NCBI GenBank assembly: GCA_964414785.1 | Contig: CAYPXZ010000005.1 | Location: forward strand, 74,613 to 138,612 | DNA: 64,000 nucleotides | Origin: Palsa-1447 sp964414785 | Lineage (GTDB): Bacteria; Verrucomicrobiota; Verrucomicrobiia; Opitutales; Opitutaceae | Direction of reading: 5' to 3' | Shown here: piece after piece, positions 53,475 to 61,497 of the stretch | How positions within the stretch are numbered: the stretch's first letter is position 1 | Layout: each line of letters starts with the position of its first letter | Notes under the pieces: generated by a model | What the model saw: the letters and a program-made list of their open reading frames with translations, nothing else | Database searches by the model: none | What the model was told of the DNA's origin: nothing | Translations under genes and position numbers: made by a program

Positions 53475-54478
53475 TGCCCTCGAGCGCACTCAACGGGCGG
53501 ATCCTCGTCACGGGCGGGGCCGGATTCATAGGCAGCGCGCTTGTCTGGGCCCTGAACGCCCGCGGCCGCGACGACATCCTGATCTGCGACATCCTTCACT
53601 CCGACGAGAAGTGGAGGAACCTCGTGCCCCTGAAGTATGCGGACTACATCGAGGGTCCCGCCCTTCGCTCTCGCCTAGCCCAGAGCCCGAGCGCCCTCGG
53701 GAAGTTCTCGGCGGTGTTCCACCTGGGGGCGTGCTCGGCCACGACCGAGCGCGACGCCTCGTACCTGGTCGACAACAACACGGCCTTCACCCGCGAGCTG
53801 GCGGCGTGGACGCTCAGCATGGGCGGCCGGTTCATCTACGCCTCGTCCGCGGCGACCTACGGCGACGGGGCGCAGGGCATGGATGACAAGGACCCGGCCC
53901 TCGAGCGGCTAAGGCCCCTCAACATGTACGGCTACTCGAAGCACCTCTTTGACCTCTACGCCCGGCGCCTGGGCTGGCTCGACCGGATCGTGGGCCTGAA
54001 GTATTTCAACGTATACGGCCCCAATGAGGCCCACAAGGGCGACATGCGCTCGGTCGTTGCGAAGGCCCACGTGCAGATTAAGGAGACGGGCAAGCTCGGA
54101 CTCTTCAAGAGCTACAACCCCGACTACAAGGACGGGGCCCAGATGCGCGACTTCCTCTACGTCAAGGATGCGGTCGAGATGACGCTGCACTTCGCGGAGA
54201 AAGGCGCCACGGCCGGCGGCCTTTTCAACATCGGCTCCGGCGAGGCGAACACGTGGCTCACCCTGGCGGACTCGATCTTCGGCGCTCTGGGGCTTCCCCC
54301 AAAGGTGGAATTCATCGACATGCCCGAGTCCCTCCGCCCCAAGTACCAGTACTACACGAAGGCGGACATCTCAAAGCTCCGGTCAACCGGCTACGACAAG
54401 CCGCTGACGCCGCTCCCGGACGCCGTCTCGGACTACGTCCGGAACTACCTGGTGCCGGACAAGCGCCTGGGGGCGTAG
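53474..54478 (+). CDS. hldD: ADP-L-glycero-D-manno-heptose 6-epimerase
   Basis: A 334-residue SDR-fold enzyme that makes the heptose used for the lipopolysaccharide core. The nucleotide loop is VTGGAGFIGSALVWAL. HLGACSATTERDASYLVDNN and the catalytic Y-x-x-x-K in MYGYSKHLFD follow. GLKYFNVYGPNEAHKGDM is a strong HldD signature. Presence of this gene supports an LPS-bearing outer membrane. It overlaps proC by one base. Confidence 0.94.
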   Translation: MPSSALNGRILVTGGAGFIGSALVWALNARGRDDILICDILHSDEKWRNLVPLKYADYIEGPALRSRLAQSPSALGKFSAVFHLGACSATTERDASYLVDNNTAFTRELAAWTLSMGGRFIYASSAATYGDGAQGMDDKDPALERLRPLNMYGYSKHLFDLYARRLGWLDRIVGLKYFNVYGPNEAHKGDMRSVVAKAHVQIKETGKLGLFKSYNPDYKDGAQMRDFLYVKDAVEMTLHFAEKGATAGGLFNIGSGEANTWLTLADSIFGALGLPPKVEFIDMPESLRPKYQYYTKADISKLRSTGYDKPLTPLPDAVSDYVRNYLVPDKRLGA

Positions 54479-54562
54479 CACCTTTTCACGTTGGATAGCG
54501 GCATAAGGCATTGAGAATAGCAGACTGATTCGGGCATTTAGGTTGATTTTAAGGGGGCAACC

Positions 54563-54603
54563 TATTACCCCTTATATCATGAATCAGCGATTACGGGGTA
54601 ATA
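54563..54603. promoter_or_regulatory. Inverted repeat, probable HipB operator
   Basis: TATTACCCC (54563-54571) and GGGGTAATA (54595-54603) are perfect 9-base arms 23 bases apart. A third copy of the half-site, GGGGTAAT, lies at 54630-54637. The region is clearly more AT-rich than its surroundings. The repeats overlap possible hipB starts, in line with autorepression by HipB dimers. Confidence 0.55.
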
Positions 54604-54917
54604 TGATGCCTCTTATAGGAAAGTCGCCGGGGGTAATGACCCGAGAGATTGGGGCCCGTTTGCAAGCCCGCCGGCTGCAGCTTGGCTGGTCGCGCAAGAC
54701 CCTGGCGGTCCGGGCCGGCGTCAACCCGTGGTCGCTCAAACGCCTTGAGGTGCGGGGGCTCGGCTCGGTTGAAGCCCTGGTGAAGACTGCCATTGTCCTT
54801 GGGATTGCCGGTGACTTGGAGTCCCTTTTCGCAGTCCGGGCTCGAGATCCCGTAACACTTGCGGATTTGGAAAAACTCCACCCCGCTGCCCGCAAGCGCG
54901 GAACCACCCTGCCATGA
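54603..54917 (+). CDS. hipB: HipB-like antitoxin (XRE helix-turn-helix)
   Basis: A 104-residue DNA-binding protein from the ATG at 54603; ATG at 54579 and ATG at 54636 (MTREIGARLQ) are alternative starts, and the last one clears the operator. The HTH is REIGARLQARRLQLGWSRKTLAVRAGVNPWSLKRLE. Its overlap by 4 bases (ATGA) with hipA identifies it as the antitoxin of this pair. The C-terminal half is unlike E. coli HipB and ends in a Lys/Arg-rich tail. Confidence 0.8.
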   Translation: MMPLIGKSPGVMTREIGARLQARRLQLGWSRKTLAVRAGVNPWSLKRLEVRGLGSVEALVKTAIVLGIAGDLESLFAVRARDPVTLADLEKLHPAARKRGTTLP

Positions 54918-56137
54918 GCGCGCTGCGCAAGCTCCACGTGCTCGCCGCCGACCGCGAAGTCGGCACGCTCGCGGAGACGCCCGAGCGCGAAATATTCTTC
55001 GAGTACTCCCCCGAGTGGCTACGAGACGGATTCGCACTCTCGCCATTCTACCTCCCCCTTACTCCCGGGTTGAAGCGCGAGGACACCCTGATCTTCGAGG
55101 GCCTCTTCGGGATCTTCGACGACTCGATCCCTGACGGATGGGGCCTCCTCCTTATGGACCGTTTCTTTCGGTCTAAGGGAAGGGCGCCCGAAACGCTTTC
55201 ACCCCTCGACCGCCTATCCTATGTCGGCGACCATGGGATCGGACTGCTTCAGTACCATCCCGTGATTGAAGGGGTCGCGGCACCTGCGGACGGCATCGTG
55301 GACCTGCCCGTCATAGCCAGACAGGCCGAGCGTATCGTGGCCGGCAGCCCCGAGGTGGCATTGCCTGCGCTGTACGCTGGCGGCGGGTCGTTTGGCGGCT
55401 CGAGGCCCAAGGTGTTCGCTGCGTACAACCCGGCGTCGGGCCAGATCTCCTCTGACATCATCGACCCCGGGCCCGGATTCGAGCAGTGGCTCGTCAAGTT
55501 TCGGGCCAAGGACGACAGCGAGGACGCAGGATGCGTTGAGGAGGCTTACGCGCAGATGGCAGGGGCGGCCGGAGTCGAGATGCCGCCCACGAAGATCTTC
55601 TCCACCAGCGCCGGGCGGTTCTTTGGCATTCGACGGTTCGACCGTGGTGCCGACGGGGCTCGGATCTTCACCCACACGTTCGGGGGCATCGTCCACTCCG
55701 ACTTTAGGCACCCCAACCGCGATTATCAGGAGTTCCTTGGCGTCGTGTTCGCCCTTACGAAGGATATCGGGCAGGTTGAGCAAGCATTTCGCCGCGCCGC
55801 ATTCAATGTCCTCTCGCACAACCGCGACGACCACGTGAGAAACCACGCCTTTCTCGCCTCCGCATCCGGTGCATGGAGGCTATCTCCGGCCTACGACATC
55901 ACCCACTCCGTGGGGGTTAACGGCCAGCACAACATGACCGTCGCCGGCACGGGCAATCCAACCGTCAAAGACCTTCTGAAGCTGGCGTCCGACGCGGGGA
56001 TTCAGCGCCAGCGGGCCAGGGTTATCGTCGCCGAGGTCGCAGACGCCGTAAAAAGATGGCCGGAGTTCGCAGAGCGAGCCGGAGTGTCCGAGGCCTCCAC
56101 CAGGCTCGCCCTCACATCATTCGTGCCGATTACTTAG
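54914..56137 (+). CDS. hipA: HipA-like serine/threonine kinase toxin
   Basis: A 407-residue kinase of the HipA family; E. coli HipA phosphorylates glutamyl-tRNA synthetase and induces dormancy. The N-terminal subdomain has FEGLFGIFDDSIPDGWGLLLMDR. The ATP loop is GGGSFGGSRPKVFAAY with K residues near 160, the catalytic segment is NVLSHNRDDHVRNHAFL, matching HipA NVLxxNxDxHxKN, and DITHSVG stands in place of the usual DxxP loop. All core elements are present, so it should be active. Codon usage is less GC-biased than in neighbouring genes. Confidence 0.88.
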   Translation: MSALRKLHVLAADREVGTLAETPEREIFFEYSPEWLRDGFALSPFYLPLTPGLKREDTLIFEGLFGIFDDSIPDGWGLLLMDRFFRSKGRAPETLSPLDRLSYVGDHGIGLLQYHPVIEGVAAPADGIVDLPVIARQAERIVAGSPEVALPALYAGGGSFGGSRPKVFAAYNPASGQISSDIIDPGPGFEQWLVKFRAKDDSEDAGCVEEAYAQMAGAAGVEMPPTKIFSTSAGRFFGIRRFDRGADGARIFTHTFGGIVHSDFRHPNRDYQEFLGVVFALTKDIGQVEQAFRRAAFNVLSHNRDDHVRNHAFLASASGAWRLSPAYDITHSVGVNGQHNMTVAGTGNPTVKDLLKLASDAGIQRQRARVIVAEVADAVKRWPEFAERAGVSEASTRLALTSFVPIT

Positions 56138-56150
56138 GGCCGGGGGCGTT

Positions 56151-56179
56151 GGTGGAGGGCTCCAGGCCCCTGCTCCACC
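56151..56179 (+). terminator. Hairpin after hipA
   Basis: GGTGGAG (56151-56157) pairs perfectly with CTCCACC (56173-56179) across a GC-rich 15-base loop with further pairing. It starts 14 bases after the hipA stop, in the 145-base convergent gap. No T-run follows. Confidence 0.35.
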
Positions 56180-56282
56180 TGCTATTTGCCCCCTCCCTGC
56201 GACAGATTGAGCATGCCGAAGAGATGCCGCGGCCGAGTACGGCCATACCTAACTCGAAAACGCCCTAGAGGAATCCTGGGGC

Positions 56283-56945
56283 CTACTTGACGCCCTGCAG
56301 CTCCCCCTCGGACATCTCCTTGCGGTCGCCAAGGGCCTTGCGCACCGCGGAGACCTCGTCAGCCGTCACGGCAGGCGACTTGTTGCCCCATTCCTGGCGG
56401 ACATAGGTGAGGACCGCTGCGACCTTCTCGTCGTTCCAGCTGTAGGCCGAGCCCGCGACCTGCCCGAACACGGGCATCGCCGCGGCGTTAAAGACCTTTC
56501 CCTCGACGTGGATTTCGCCCTTGAGGCCGTAGAGCACGATCCGAATCACCCGCGCCGACGGCCCGTTGACCCACTCGGAGCCCGCGAGAGGCGGGTAGAT
56601 CCCCGCGACGCCCAGGCCTGTCGCCTGGTGGCAGGTGATGCAGACCGCGTTGAACTGGCTCTTGCCCATGGCGATCGGATCCACCTTCACCACCAAGGGA
56701 CCATTCGTCGGCTTGGCGTTCTCGTCGAAGATGGTGGCACTGTAGTGGCCCGTGTACCGGTTGAGGTACGTGCCGGCAAAGAGGATCAGCCCGCTCAGGG
56801 TGAACAGGATCGCAATCGGCAGCAGCCGGTAGCGGGCCCCGTCGTCCGGATGGCGCCCCAGGAGCCTCTCATGGGAGTCGAGAAGGCCCTCGTCGCTCGC
56901 CTCCGCCTGGTCGACCCTCGGGTCGTTCGGGTTCATGTCGCTCAT
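56283..56945 (-). CDS. Membrane-anchored monoheme cytochrome c (CcoP-like position)
   Basis: A 220-residue protein with a cytoplasmic tail, one membrane helix (about 42-60) and a periplasmic cytochrome c domain. Heme is attached at C102-I-T-C105-H106; M157 in AAAMPVFG is the likely axial ligand. A single heme and a short N-terminus set it apart from true CcoP, which has two hemes. It is the last gene of the complex III operon and overlaps the CcoO-like gene by 4 bases, so it probably receives electrons from that subunit. Confidence 0.85.
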   Translation of the reverse strand: MSDMNPNDPRVDQAEASDEGLLDSHERLLGRHPDDGARYRLLPIAILFTLSGLILFAGTYLNRYTGHYSATIFDENAKPTNGPLVVKVDPIAMGKSQFNAVCITCHQATGLGVAGIYPPLAGSEWVNGPSARVIRIVLYGLKGEIHVEGKVFNAAAMPVFGQVAGSAYSWNDEKVAAVLTYVRQEWGNKSPAVTADEVSAVRKALGDRKEMSEGELQGVK

Positions 56946-57913
56946 TTGGCCCCTCCCGTCTGTCCGTCGGCCGGTGTTGGAGCCGGCACTGCCGGGCTAG
57001 CGGCCGCAGGCTGAACTGCGGGTGCGGCCTGAGGCGAACCAGCCGCCGGTGCAGCCGTTGCCCCAGCAGGCGTCGCCGCTGGCGTGGTTGCCGCGGGGGT
57101 CGCCGTTGCAGCAGCGGGCTGCGCTGAAGGCGCGGCCTGAGGCGAACCGGCAGCCGGTGCGACCGTCGACCCTGCGGCTGCACCCTGGGGTGCGGCGGCG
57201 GGGGGAGTTGCCGCTGCCCCGGCAGGCTGCGGCGCGGGCGCGGCAGCCACCGGGGCGGCCTTCGCTGCGTCCGCGTCGCCCTCGGGCTTTTCCGGGGGCA
57301 CCGGGACAGCCTCGGGGTACGCGTAGGGATTCTTGAGGCTCAGCAGGTAGGCGACGAGCGAGTCCGCACGCGCCGTCGGAATGACCTCCCAGCCCTCCTT
57401 GGGCTCGAGGTCGCCGACAAGCTTCAGGGCCTTGTCGGAGGGCTGCGCACCCACGCCGAGCCTGCGCATCTCGAAGAGGAACCGGTAGGAGGGCATCCCC
57501 GGACCGCCCGCGTAGAGAAGGTGCATGAGGTCGGACGCATCCATGGCGGAGGGCTTCCGGTCCGCCAGGTTCGCCAGGTCGGGGCCGACGCGCGAACGCC
57601 CCAATTGCGGGTAGGGCTGGTAGATGTAGTCGCGGGCGACGCTCTGGCGGTCGCCCCACCCCCGGGCCGTGTCGGAGCCGAAGCCGGGCCGGCGGACCTG
57701 CTGGGTATGGCAGGCGGCGCAGCCGAGATCCCTGTAGACAAGCTGGCCCTGAGCCGCGGCGCCGGGCATCCACTGCGGGAAGGCGGTGGCCTCGGAGTCG
57801 TCGTAGAAGGGGGCCAGGGCCCCCAGCTGGGCGTTCGAGCCGAGGACGATCCCCGCCCAGGAGATGGCGAGCGCGCCCAATAGACCGAGGAAAAAGGCAA
57901 AATTGCTCTTCAC
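56942..57913 (-). CDS. CcoO-like cytochrome c subunit with long Ala/Pro tail
   Basis: A 323-residue membrane-anchored cytochrome c. A helix (about 5-24) precedes a cbb3 subunit II domain: heme site C65-A-A-C68-H69 followed by TQQVRRPGFGSD, the RVGPDLANLADR segment and axial M140 in GGPGMPSYRFLF. QQVR and YPQLGRSRVGPDL match CcoO. The last 110 residues are Ala/Pro-rich and include two copies of an AAPAAGSPQAAP unit. Start is GTG at 57913, overlapping the CcoN-like stop (GTGA). Confidence 0.86.
   Translation of the reverse strand: MKSNFAFFLGLLGALAISWAGIVLGSNAQLGALAPFYDDSEATAFPQWMPGAAAQGQLVYRDLGCAACHTQQVRRPGFGSDTARGWGDRQSVARDYIYQPYPQLGRSRVGPDLANLADRKPSAMDASDLMHLLYAGGPGMPSYRFLFEMRRLGVGAQPSDKALKLVGDLEPKEGWEVIPTARADSLVAYLLSLKNPYAYPEAVPVPPEKPEGDADAAKAAPVAAAPAPQPAGAAATPPAAAPQGAAAGSTVAPAAGSPQAAPSAQPAAATATPAATTPAATPAGATAAPAAGSPQAAPAVQPAAASPAVPAPTPADGQTGGAK
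57024..57160. repeat. In-frame direct repeat in the CcoO-like tail
   Basis: Near-identical 29-base units at 57024-57052 and 57132-57160 start 108 bases (36 codons) apart; each contains GCGGCCTGAGGCGAACC. They encode the two AAGSPQAAP copies of the tail, so they reflect coding-repeat growth rather than a mobile element. Confidence 0.7.
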
Positions 57914-59313
57914 GACGCGGGGGTCTCCATGGCCGGTGCCGGTTTGAACCAGGCGGGGGCCGAGATGTTCAGGATCTCGCACGCCGTCCCGTAGAAATTG
58001 GCGAGGAACGCGATGTTGCCAAGGAGGAGGAGCCCCTGGGCGGCCGTCGCCACGACGAGCGAAAGGCGCGTCTGCTCGGTGATGGTGGCGAATGAAATGG
58101 ACGGGGCGAGGGTCCCGTGGCTTTGGGCGCTTGCGGCGGTGCAGTACGACCCGATGAGGAGGACAAGCCCCACGATCACGAGGACCAAGTGGGCCCGAAC
58201 CAGGTTGGCGTTGAGCCAGGCCTTGCCGGTGATCCGCGGCAGGGCGAAGTAGATCCCTCCAAAGAGCATGCTCGAGGCCGCGCCGTAGAGGGCCAGCTGC
58301 CTCTGCGCCTCGTCAAAGTACGTGAACTGCGTGTAAAGGGCGACCGAATGGAAGGACGTGATGGCGTCCACCAGGGCCCCGAGGACGTAGGCCGCCAGGC
58401 CGAAGGCGATGAACTTGACCGCGATCCCCCCTCCCGAAAACGCGCCGCGCAGGTTGAGGAACACGACGAACGTGTGGAAGAAGAGGAGGGCGCACGAGAC
58501 GACGGCAATCGAGGCGATCCACGCCGGGACGGGTCCCCCGACCAGGTGGCGGCCTCCGGTCAGGCCCCCGACGACGACGAGGCACCAGAAGCCGAGTGAC
58601 GCGAACTCGTAGGACGGGAGGACCTTGCCGGTCACCTTCGGGACGACGTAGTAGGCCACCGAGAGGGCCAGGGGCGCGAGCCAGAGCGTCCAGACGCACT
58701 GCGCGTACCATCCGGCCACGATCGGCTGCAGCACCCCGCGAACCGGCGCCGAGAAGAGCATCACATGGGCCACGGACAGGAACCAGGGGAAGAGGAAGAG
58801 GGCCGCCGCCGCGTACCAGTGCGAGGCAAAGGAGACGCTCCGAAGGCGCCCCGCCCAGGCGAGGAGCCCCGGCACCGCGATGGCGCCGTAGGAGAAGAAG
58901 AGGATCAACTGGACGTAGCCCGGGAGCCCCAGGAGCGCGAATCCGGTCGCATCCCCGAGGGCGACGCCGACCAGGGCGCCCGCCACCGCCAGGTTCCAGA
59001 ACACGGCCCCGGCGATCGCCCAGTTCTGGGCGCGCAGCGGTTCGCCGGAGAGGCGCCCCAGGACCCAGGTCGCGAGGCCAAGCCCGGCGTTCGCGAGCCA
59101 GCCGTAGACAAAGGAGGTCTCCGCCAATTCCACCGTCCGGCCGTACGTGAAGACCGGGCACACCGCCATGAACGAAGGCGTGTGCAGCTGGATCGACGCG
59201 ATGAGCGCCAGGGCGCCGCTCACCACGAGCCAGCAGGCCCCGGAAATGAGCAGGACAAGCAGCGGCCAGCGCGAGGCCGAGTCCGTCGATGAGTATTCGC
59301 TCTTCATGGTCAT
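57910..59313 (-). CDS. CcoN-like oxidase subunit I lacking heme/copper ligands
   Basis: A 467-residue membrane protein with about 12 helices. It aligns without gaps to the cbb3 subunit I core, but the metal sites are replaced. GRLRPLHTN of cbb3 corresponds to GRTVELAET (58-66; heme ligand to A64), WYGHN to WYAQC (202-206; copper ligand to Q205), PHHLHY to GRHLVG (254-259; only H256 kept), and the TxWTIxHxH helix to TQFTYFDEA (328-336; both histidines lost, D334 and A336). YYVVPK and FALPRI remain at the usual helix ends. It should therefore bind neither heme b, heme b3 nor copper. Four-base overlaps on both sides show firm co-translation with its neighbours. Role: likely structural or quinol-related, unknown. 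Confidence 0.8.
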   Translation of the reverse strand: MTMKSEYSSTDSASRWPLLVLLISGACWLVVSGALALIASIQLHTPSFMAVCPVFTYGRTVELAETSFVYGWLANAGLGLATWVLGRLSGEPLRAQNWAIAGAVFWNLAVAGALVGVALGDATGFALLGLPGYVQLILFFSYGAIAVPGLLAWAGRLRSVSFASHWYAAAALFLFPWFLSVAHVMLFSAPVRGVLQPIVAGWYAQCVWTLWLAPLALSVAYYVVPKVTGKVLPSYEFASLGFWCLVVVGGLTGGRHLVGGPVPAWIASIAVVSCALLFFHTFVVFLNLRGAFSGGGIAVKFIAFGLAAYVLGALVDAITSFHSVALYTQFTYFDEAQRQLALYGAASSMLFGGIYFALPRITGKAWLNANLVRAHLVLVIVGLVLLIGSYCTAASAQSHGTLAPSISFATITEQTRLSLVVATAAQGLLLLGNIAFLANFYGTACEILNISAPAWFKPAPAMETPAS

Positions 59314-59642
59314 TTGCCGGCGTGCTCCTCGACCACGAGCTGCATCGCCCTCTCAATGGGCAATTGGACGACGCCGTCCTTCTGGTTCACCCAGGCGTAG
59401 CTGGCGCCCTGGTGGGCCTGCGCCTCGCGCAGCTTCGCGAGCGCCTCCCGGCGCGCCTCGGGCGTCGACCTCCAGGCGAGGTCCTTGGAAAGGTTGTCAG
59501 GGGCCAGGTTCTGCGGGGCGGGAGCCCGGTGGCGGGTGTAGACGCGCACCGTGACCAGCCCGAACACGGAAAGGAGCACGAAGATGGCGACGACCGCCAG
59601 GAGGGAAACCGGCCGCGGGGAGGATGCGTTCGGGTCAGTCAT
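59310..59642 (-). CDS. Conserved small membrane protein of the complex III operon
   Basis: A 110-residue protein with one membrane helix (about 12-32) and a periplasmic part. The C-terminal motif SYAWVNQKDGVVQLPIERAMQLV resembles a W-V-x-x-x-x-G-x-V-x-I/L-P-I-x-x-A-M segment that I recall from unnamed proteins beside respiratory oxidase genes. It overlaps actF by 8 bases and the CcoN-like gene by 4. It could be an assembly factor or linking subunit; no cofactor motif is visible. Confidence 0.75.
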   Translation of the reverse strand: MTDPNASSPRPVSLLAVVAIFVLLSVFGLVTVRVYTRHRAPAPQNLAPDNLSKDLAWRSTPEARREALAKLREAQAHQGASYAWVNQKDGVVQLPIERAMQLVVEEHAGK

Positions 59643-60843
59643 GGTGGTGCAGGCACTCGCCGATCCGCGGGTCGCGGATCGGGATGAGCTTGGTTCTCGG
59701 GAGGTCCCGCAGGTAGGCGGCGATGACGACGCCGCCGACCCCGACGACCGAGGTCACGGCCCAGAGCAGGTTGATCGAGAAGAACGGCTGCGGGTTGCCC
59801 TGGGCGTCCTGCAGGGCCGGCAGGATGTTGTAGCAGATGTCGACAAAGACGACGAAGAGGACCAAGTAGGCGATCCGGCGGATGGTCCTGTGGGTGACCT
59901 TGTAGCGGTACGACAGGAGGAGCAGGAACGGCAGCAGGAAGTTGCCGAAGACCAGGAAGAGGCTCACGTACCACCAGTCGCCGAACTCGCGGATGTTGTA
60001 CCAGAAGGTCTCCTCGGGGACGTTGGCGTTCCAGATCAGGAAGTACTGGGAGAACGAGATGTAGGCCCAGAAGACCGTGAAGGTGAGCATCAGTTGCCCG
60101 ATGGCCCACAGGTGGTCGGTCTTTAGGATCCCCCTCAGGTCGCCCCGGTCGTAGAGCCAGAGCATGATGAGGACGCCGAGGGAGAGGGCCCCGCGCATGC
60201 AGTTGGCGAAGTACCAGACGCCGTACATGGTCGAGAACCAGTGGTACTCGAGGCTCTTGAACCAGTAGATCGCGGCCGCGGTCAGCGTGAGGGCGACCAG
60301 CGGTATCCCGAAGCCCGCGGTCCGGCCGTTCATCCGCGTCCAGCGGATGTCGCCGTCCAAGTCCTGGGTGAACGAGGCCTTCCTGAGCCTCGCCGAGATC
60401 CAGATCCACAGGCCGAAGAAGCCCACGCTCACCACGGTGAAGAGCGGCAGGTTCAGGAACGCGTGCTTCTTCACGTAGAGGAGGTCGTCCTTCACGTGGT
60501 GGCCGCCGATGATCTGGTGCTCCGGGTTCATCCAGGGCCAGATCAGGTCGTGCTTGCCGAGGAGGGACGCGATGACAAGGGGCAGGAAAAGAAGGAGCAG
60601 CCAGGGGAAGGCCGCCACGCCGTGCTCGTATTGGCGGCGAAGGACGGTCGACCACTGGGCGTCAAAGATGTGGTGGATGAGGATCATCATCAGCATCCCG
60701 ATGGCGACCGCCGTCCAGAAGCCGATGCCGACGAGCCAGGCCGTCGCGACGACGTGCGCCCCCGAGACCAGGATTCCGAGCGCCGTCACGGCGATGCCCA
60801 CAAGCCCAACCCCGAGCGCCTTGGTTGTATCGGGTTTGCTCAT
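59635..60843 (-). CDS. actF: Alternative complex III subunit ActF
   Basis: A 402-residue integral membrane protein with about ten helices, homologous to the second quinone-binding-type membrane subunit of alternative complex III. Visible marks are the histidine-rich HHIFDAQWSTVLRRQYEHG, FPWLLLLFLPLVI, and a periplasmic WMNPEHQIIGGHH loop before a helix ending in FWYNIREFGDWWYVSL. It overlaps actE by 4 bases. In this complex the paired ActC/ActF bundles are thought to receive quinol electrons and possibly move protons. Confidence 0.9.
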   Translation of the reverse strand: MSKPDTTKALGVGLVGIAVTALGILVSGAHVVATAWLVGIGFWTAVAIGMLMMILIHHIFDAQWSTVLRRQYEHGVAAFPWLLLLFLPLVIASLLGKHDLIWPWMNPEHQIIGGHHVKDDLLYVKKHAFLNLPLFTVVSVGFFGLWIWISARLRKASFTQDLDGDIRWTRMNGRTAGFGIPLVALTLTAAAIYWFKSLEYHWFSTMYGVWYFANCMRGALSLGVLIMLWLYDRGDLRGILKTDHLWAIGQLMLTFTVFWAYISFSQYFLIWNANVPEETFWYNIREFGDWWYVSLFLVFGNFLLPFLLLLSYRYKVTHRTIRRIAYLVLFVVFVDICYNILPALQDAQGNPQPFFSINLLWAVTSVVGVGGVVIAAYLRDLPRTKLIPIRDPRIGECLHHHD

Positions 60844-61493
60844 TTGGTTCCTAGGTCCTCCCTGTGGTCGGCCGGGACGTCCGCGAGCGTCCCCGTCTGG
60901 GCCCGCTGCAGGGCCCTCACGTAGGCGATCACGGCCCAGCGGTCCGCGGGCGCGAGCTTGTCGGCGTAGGTGTTCATCTGGCCCTTGCCGTTGGAGATCG
61001 TGTTGAAGATCTCGCCCTCGGCCATCTTGCGGATGCGGTCGTCGTGGTAGGTCGGGACGGCGCCCATGCCGTACTTCTTCGTGATCCCGTTGCCGTCGCC
61101 GACGGCGCCGTGGCAGGGCGAGCAGTAGATCGTGAACCGGTCGCGGCCCCTCTCCAGGAGCCTCAGGTCCACCTTGATGGAGGGGGGGAACCCGCGGGCG
61201 AACGTGCCGTCCCCAAGCTTGCCGCGGTAGAGGAAGTCGTCGGCCCTGAGCGGCTGGCCGGCGGGGCCGAAGGAGGAGGCCACCGTGCCCTCGGGAGCGA
61301 CCCGGTCCGAGCGCCCGTCAGCGAAGAAGGCGCTCGCCGTCTGCTGCGTGAGTTTCGGCTGCTGCTTCATGCCCGGGAAGGCCCACTCGGGGAAGACATC
61401 CATCGGCGGGTGCGTGAACGTCCTGCCGCGAAGCCCCAGGATGGACACCGTGAGGACGACGACGAAGGCCGTGGTGAGGTACAGGTTGCGCAT
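60840..61493 (-). CDS. actE: Alternative complex III cytochrome c subunit ActE
   Basis: A 217-residue membrane- or lipid-anchored monoheme cytochrome c. An N-terminal helix (about 5-20) is followed by MDVFPEWAFPGMKQQPK, the characteristic ActE start; the heme site is C124-S-P-C127-H128 and the axial ligand is probably M173 in GKGQMNTYADKL. The helix may act as an uncleaved anchor; there is no lipobox cysteine. It passes electrons out of the complex. Confidence 0.92.
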   Translation of the reverse strand: MRNLYLTTAFVVVLTVSILGLRGRTFTHPPMDVFPEWAFPGMKQQPKLTQQTASAFFADGRSDRVAPEGTVASSFGPAGQPLRADDFLYRGKLGDGTFARGFPPSIKVDLRLLERGRDRFTIYCSPCHGAVGDGNGITKKYGMGAVPTYHDDRIRKMAEGEIFNTISNGKGQMNTYADKLAPADRWAVIAYVRALQRAQTGTLADVPADHREDLGTK

Positions 61494-61497
61494 GGCC

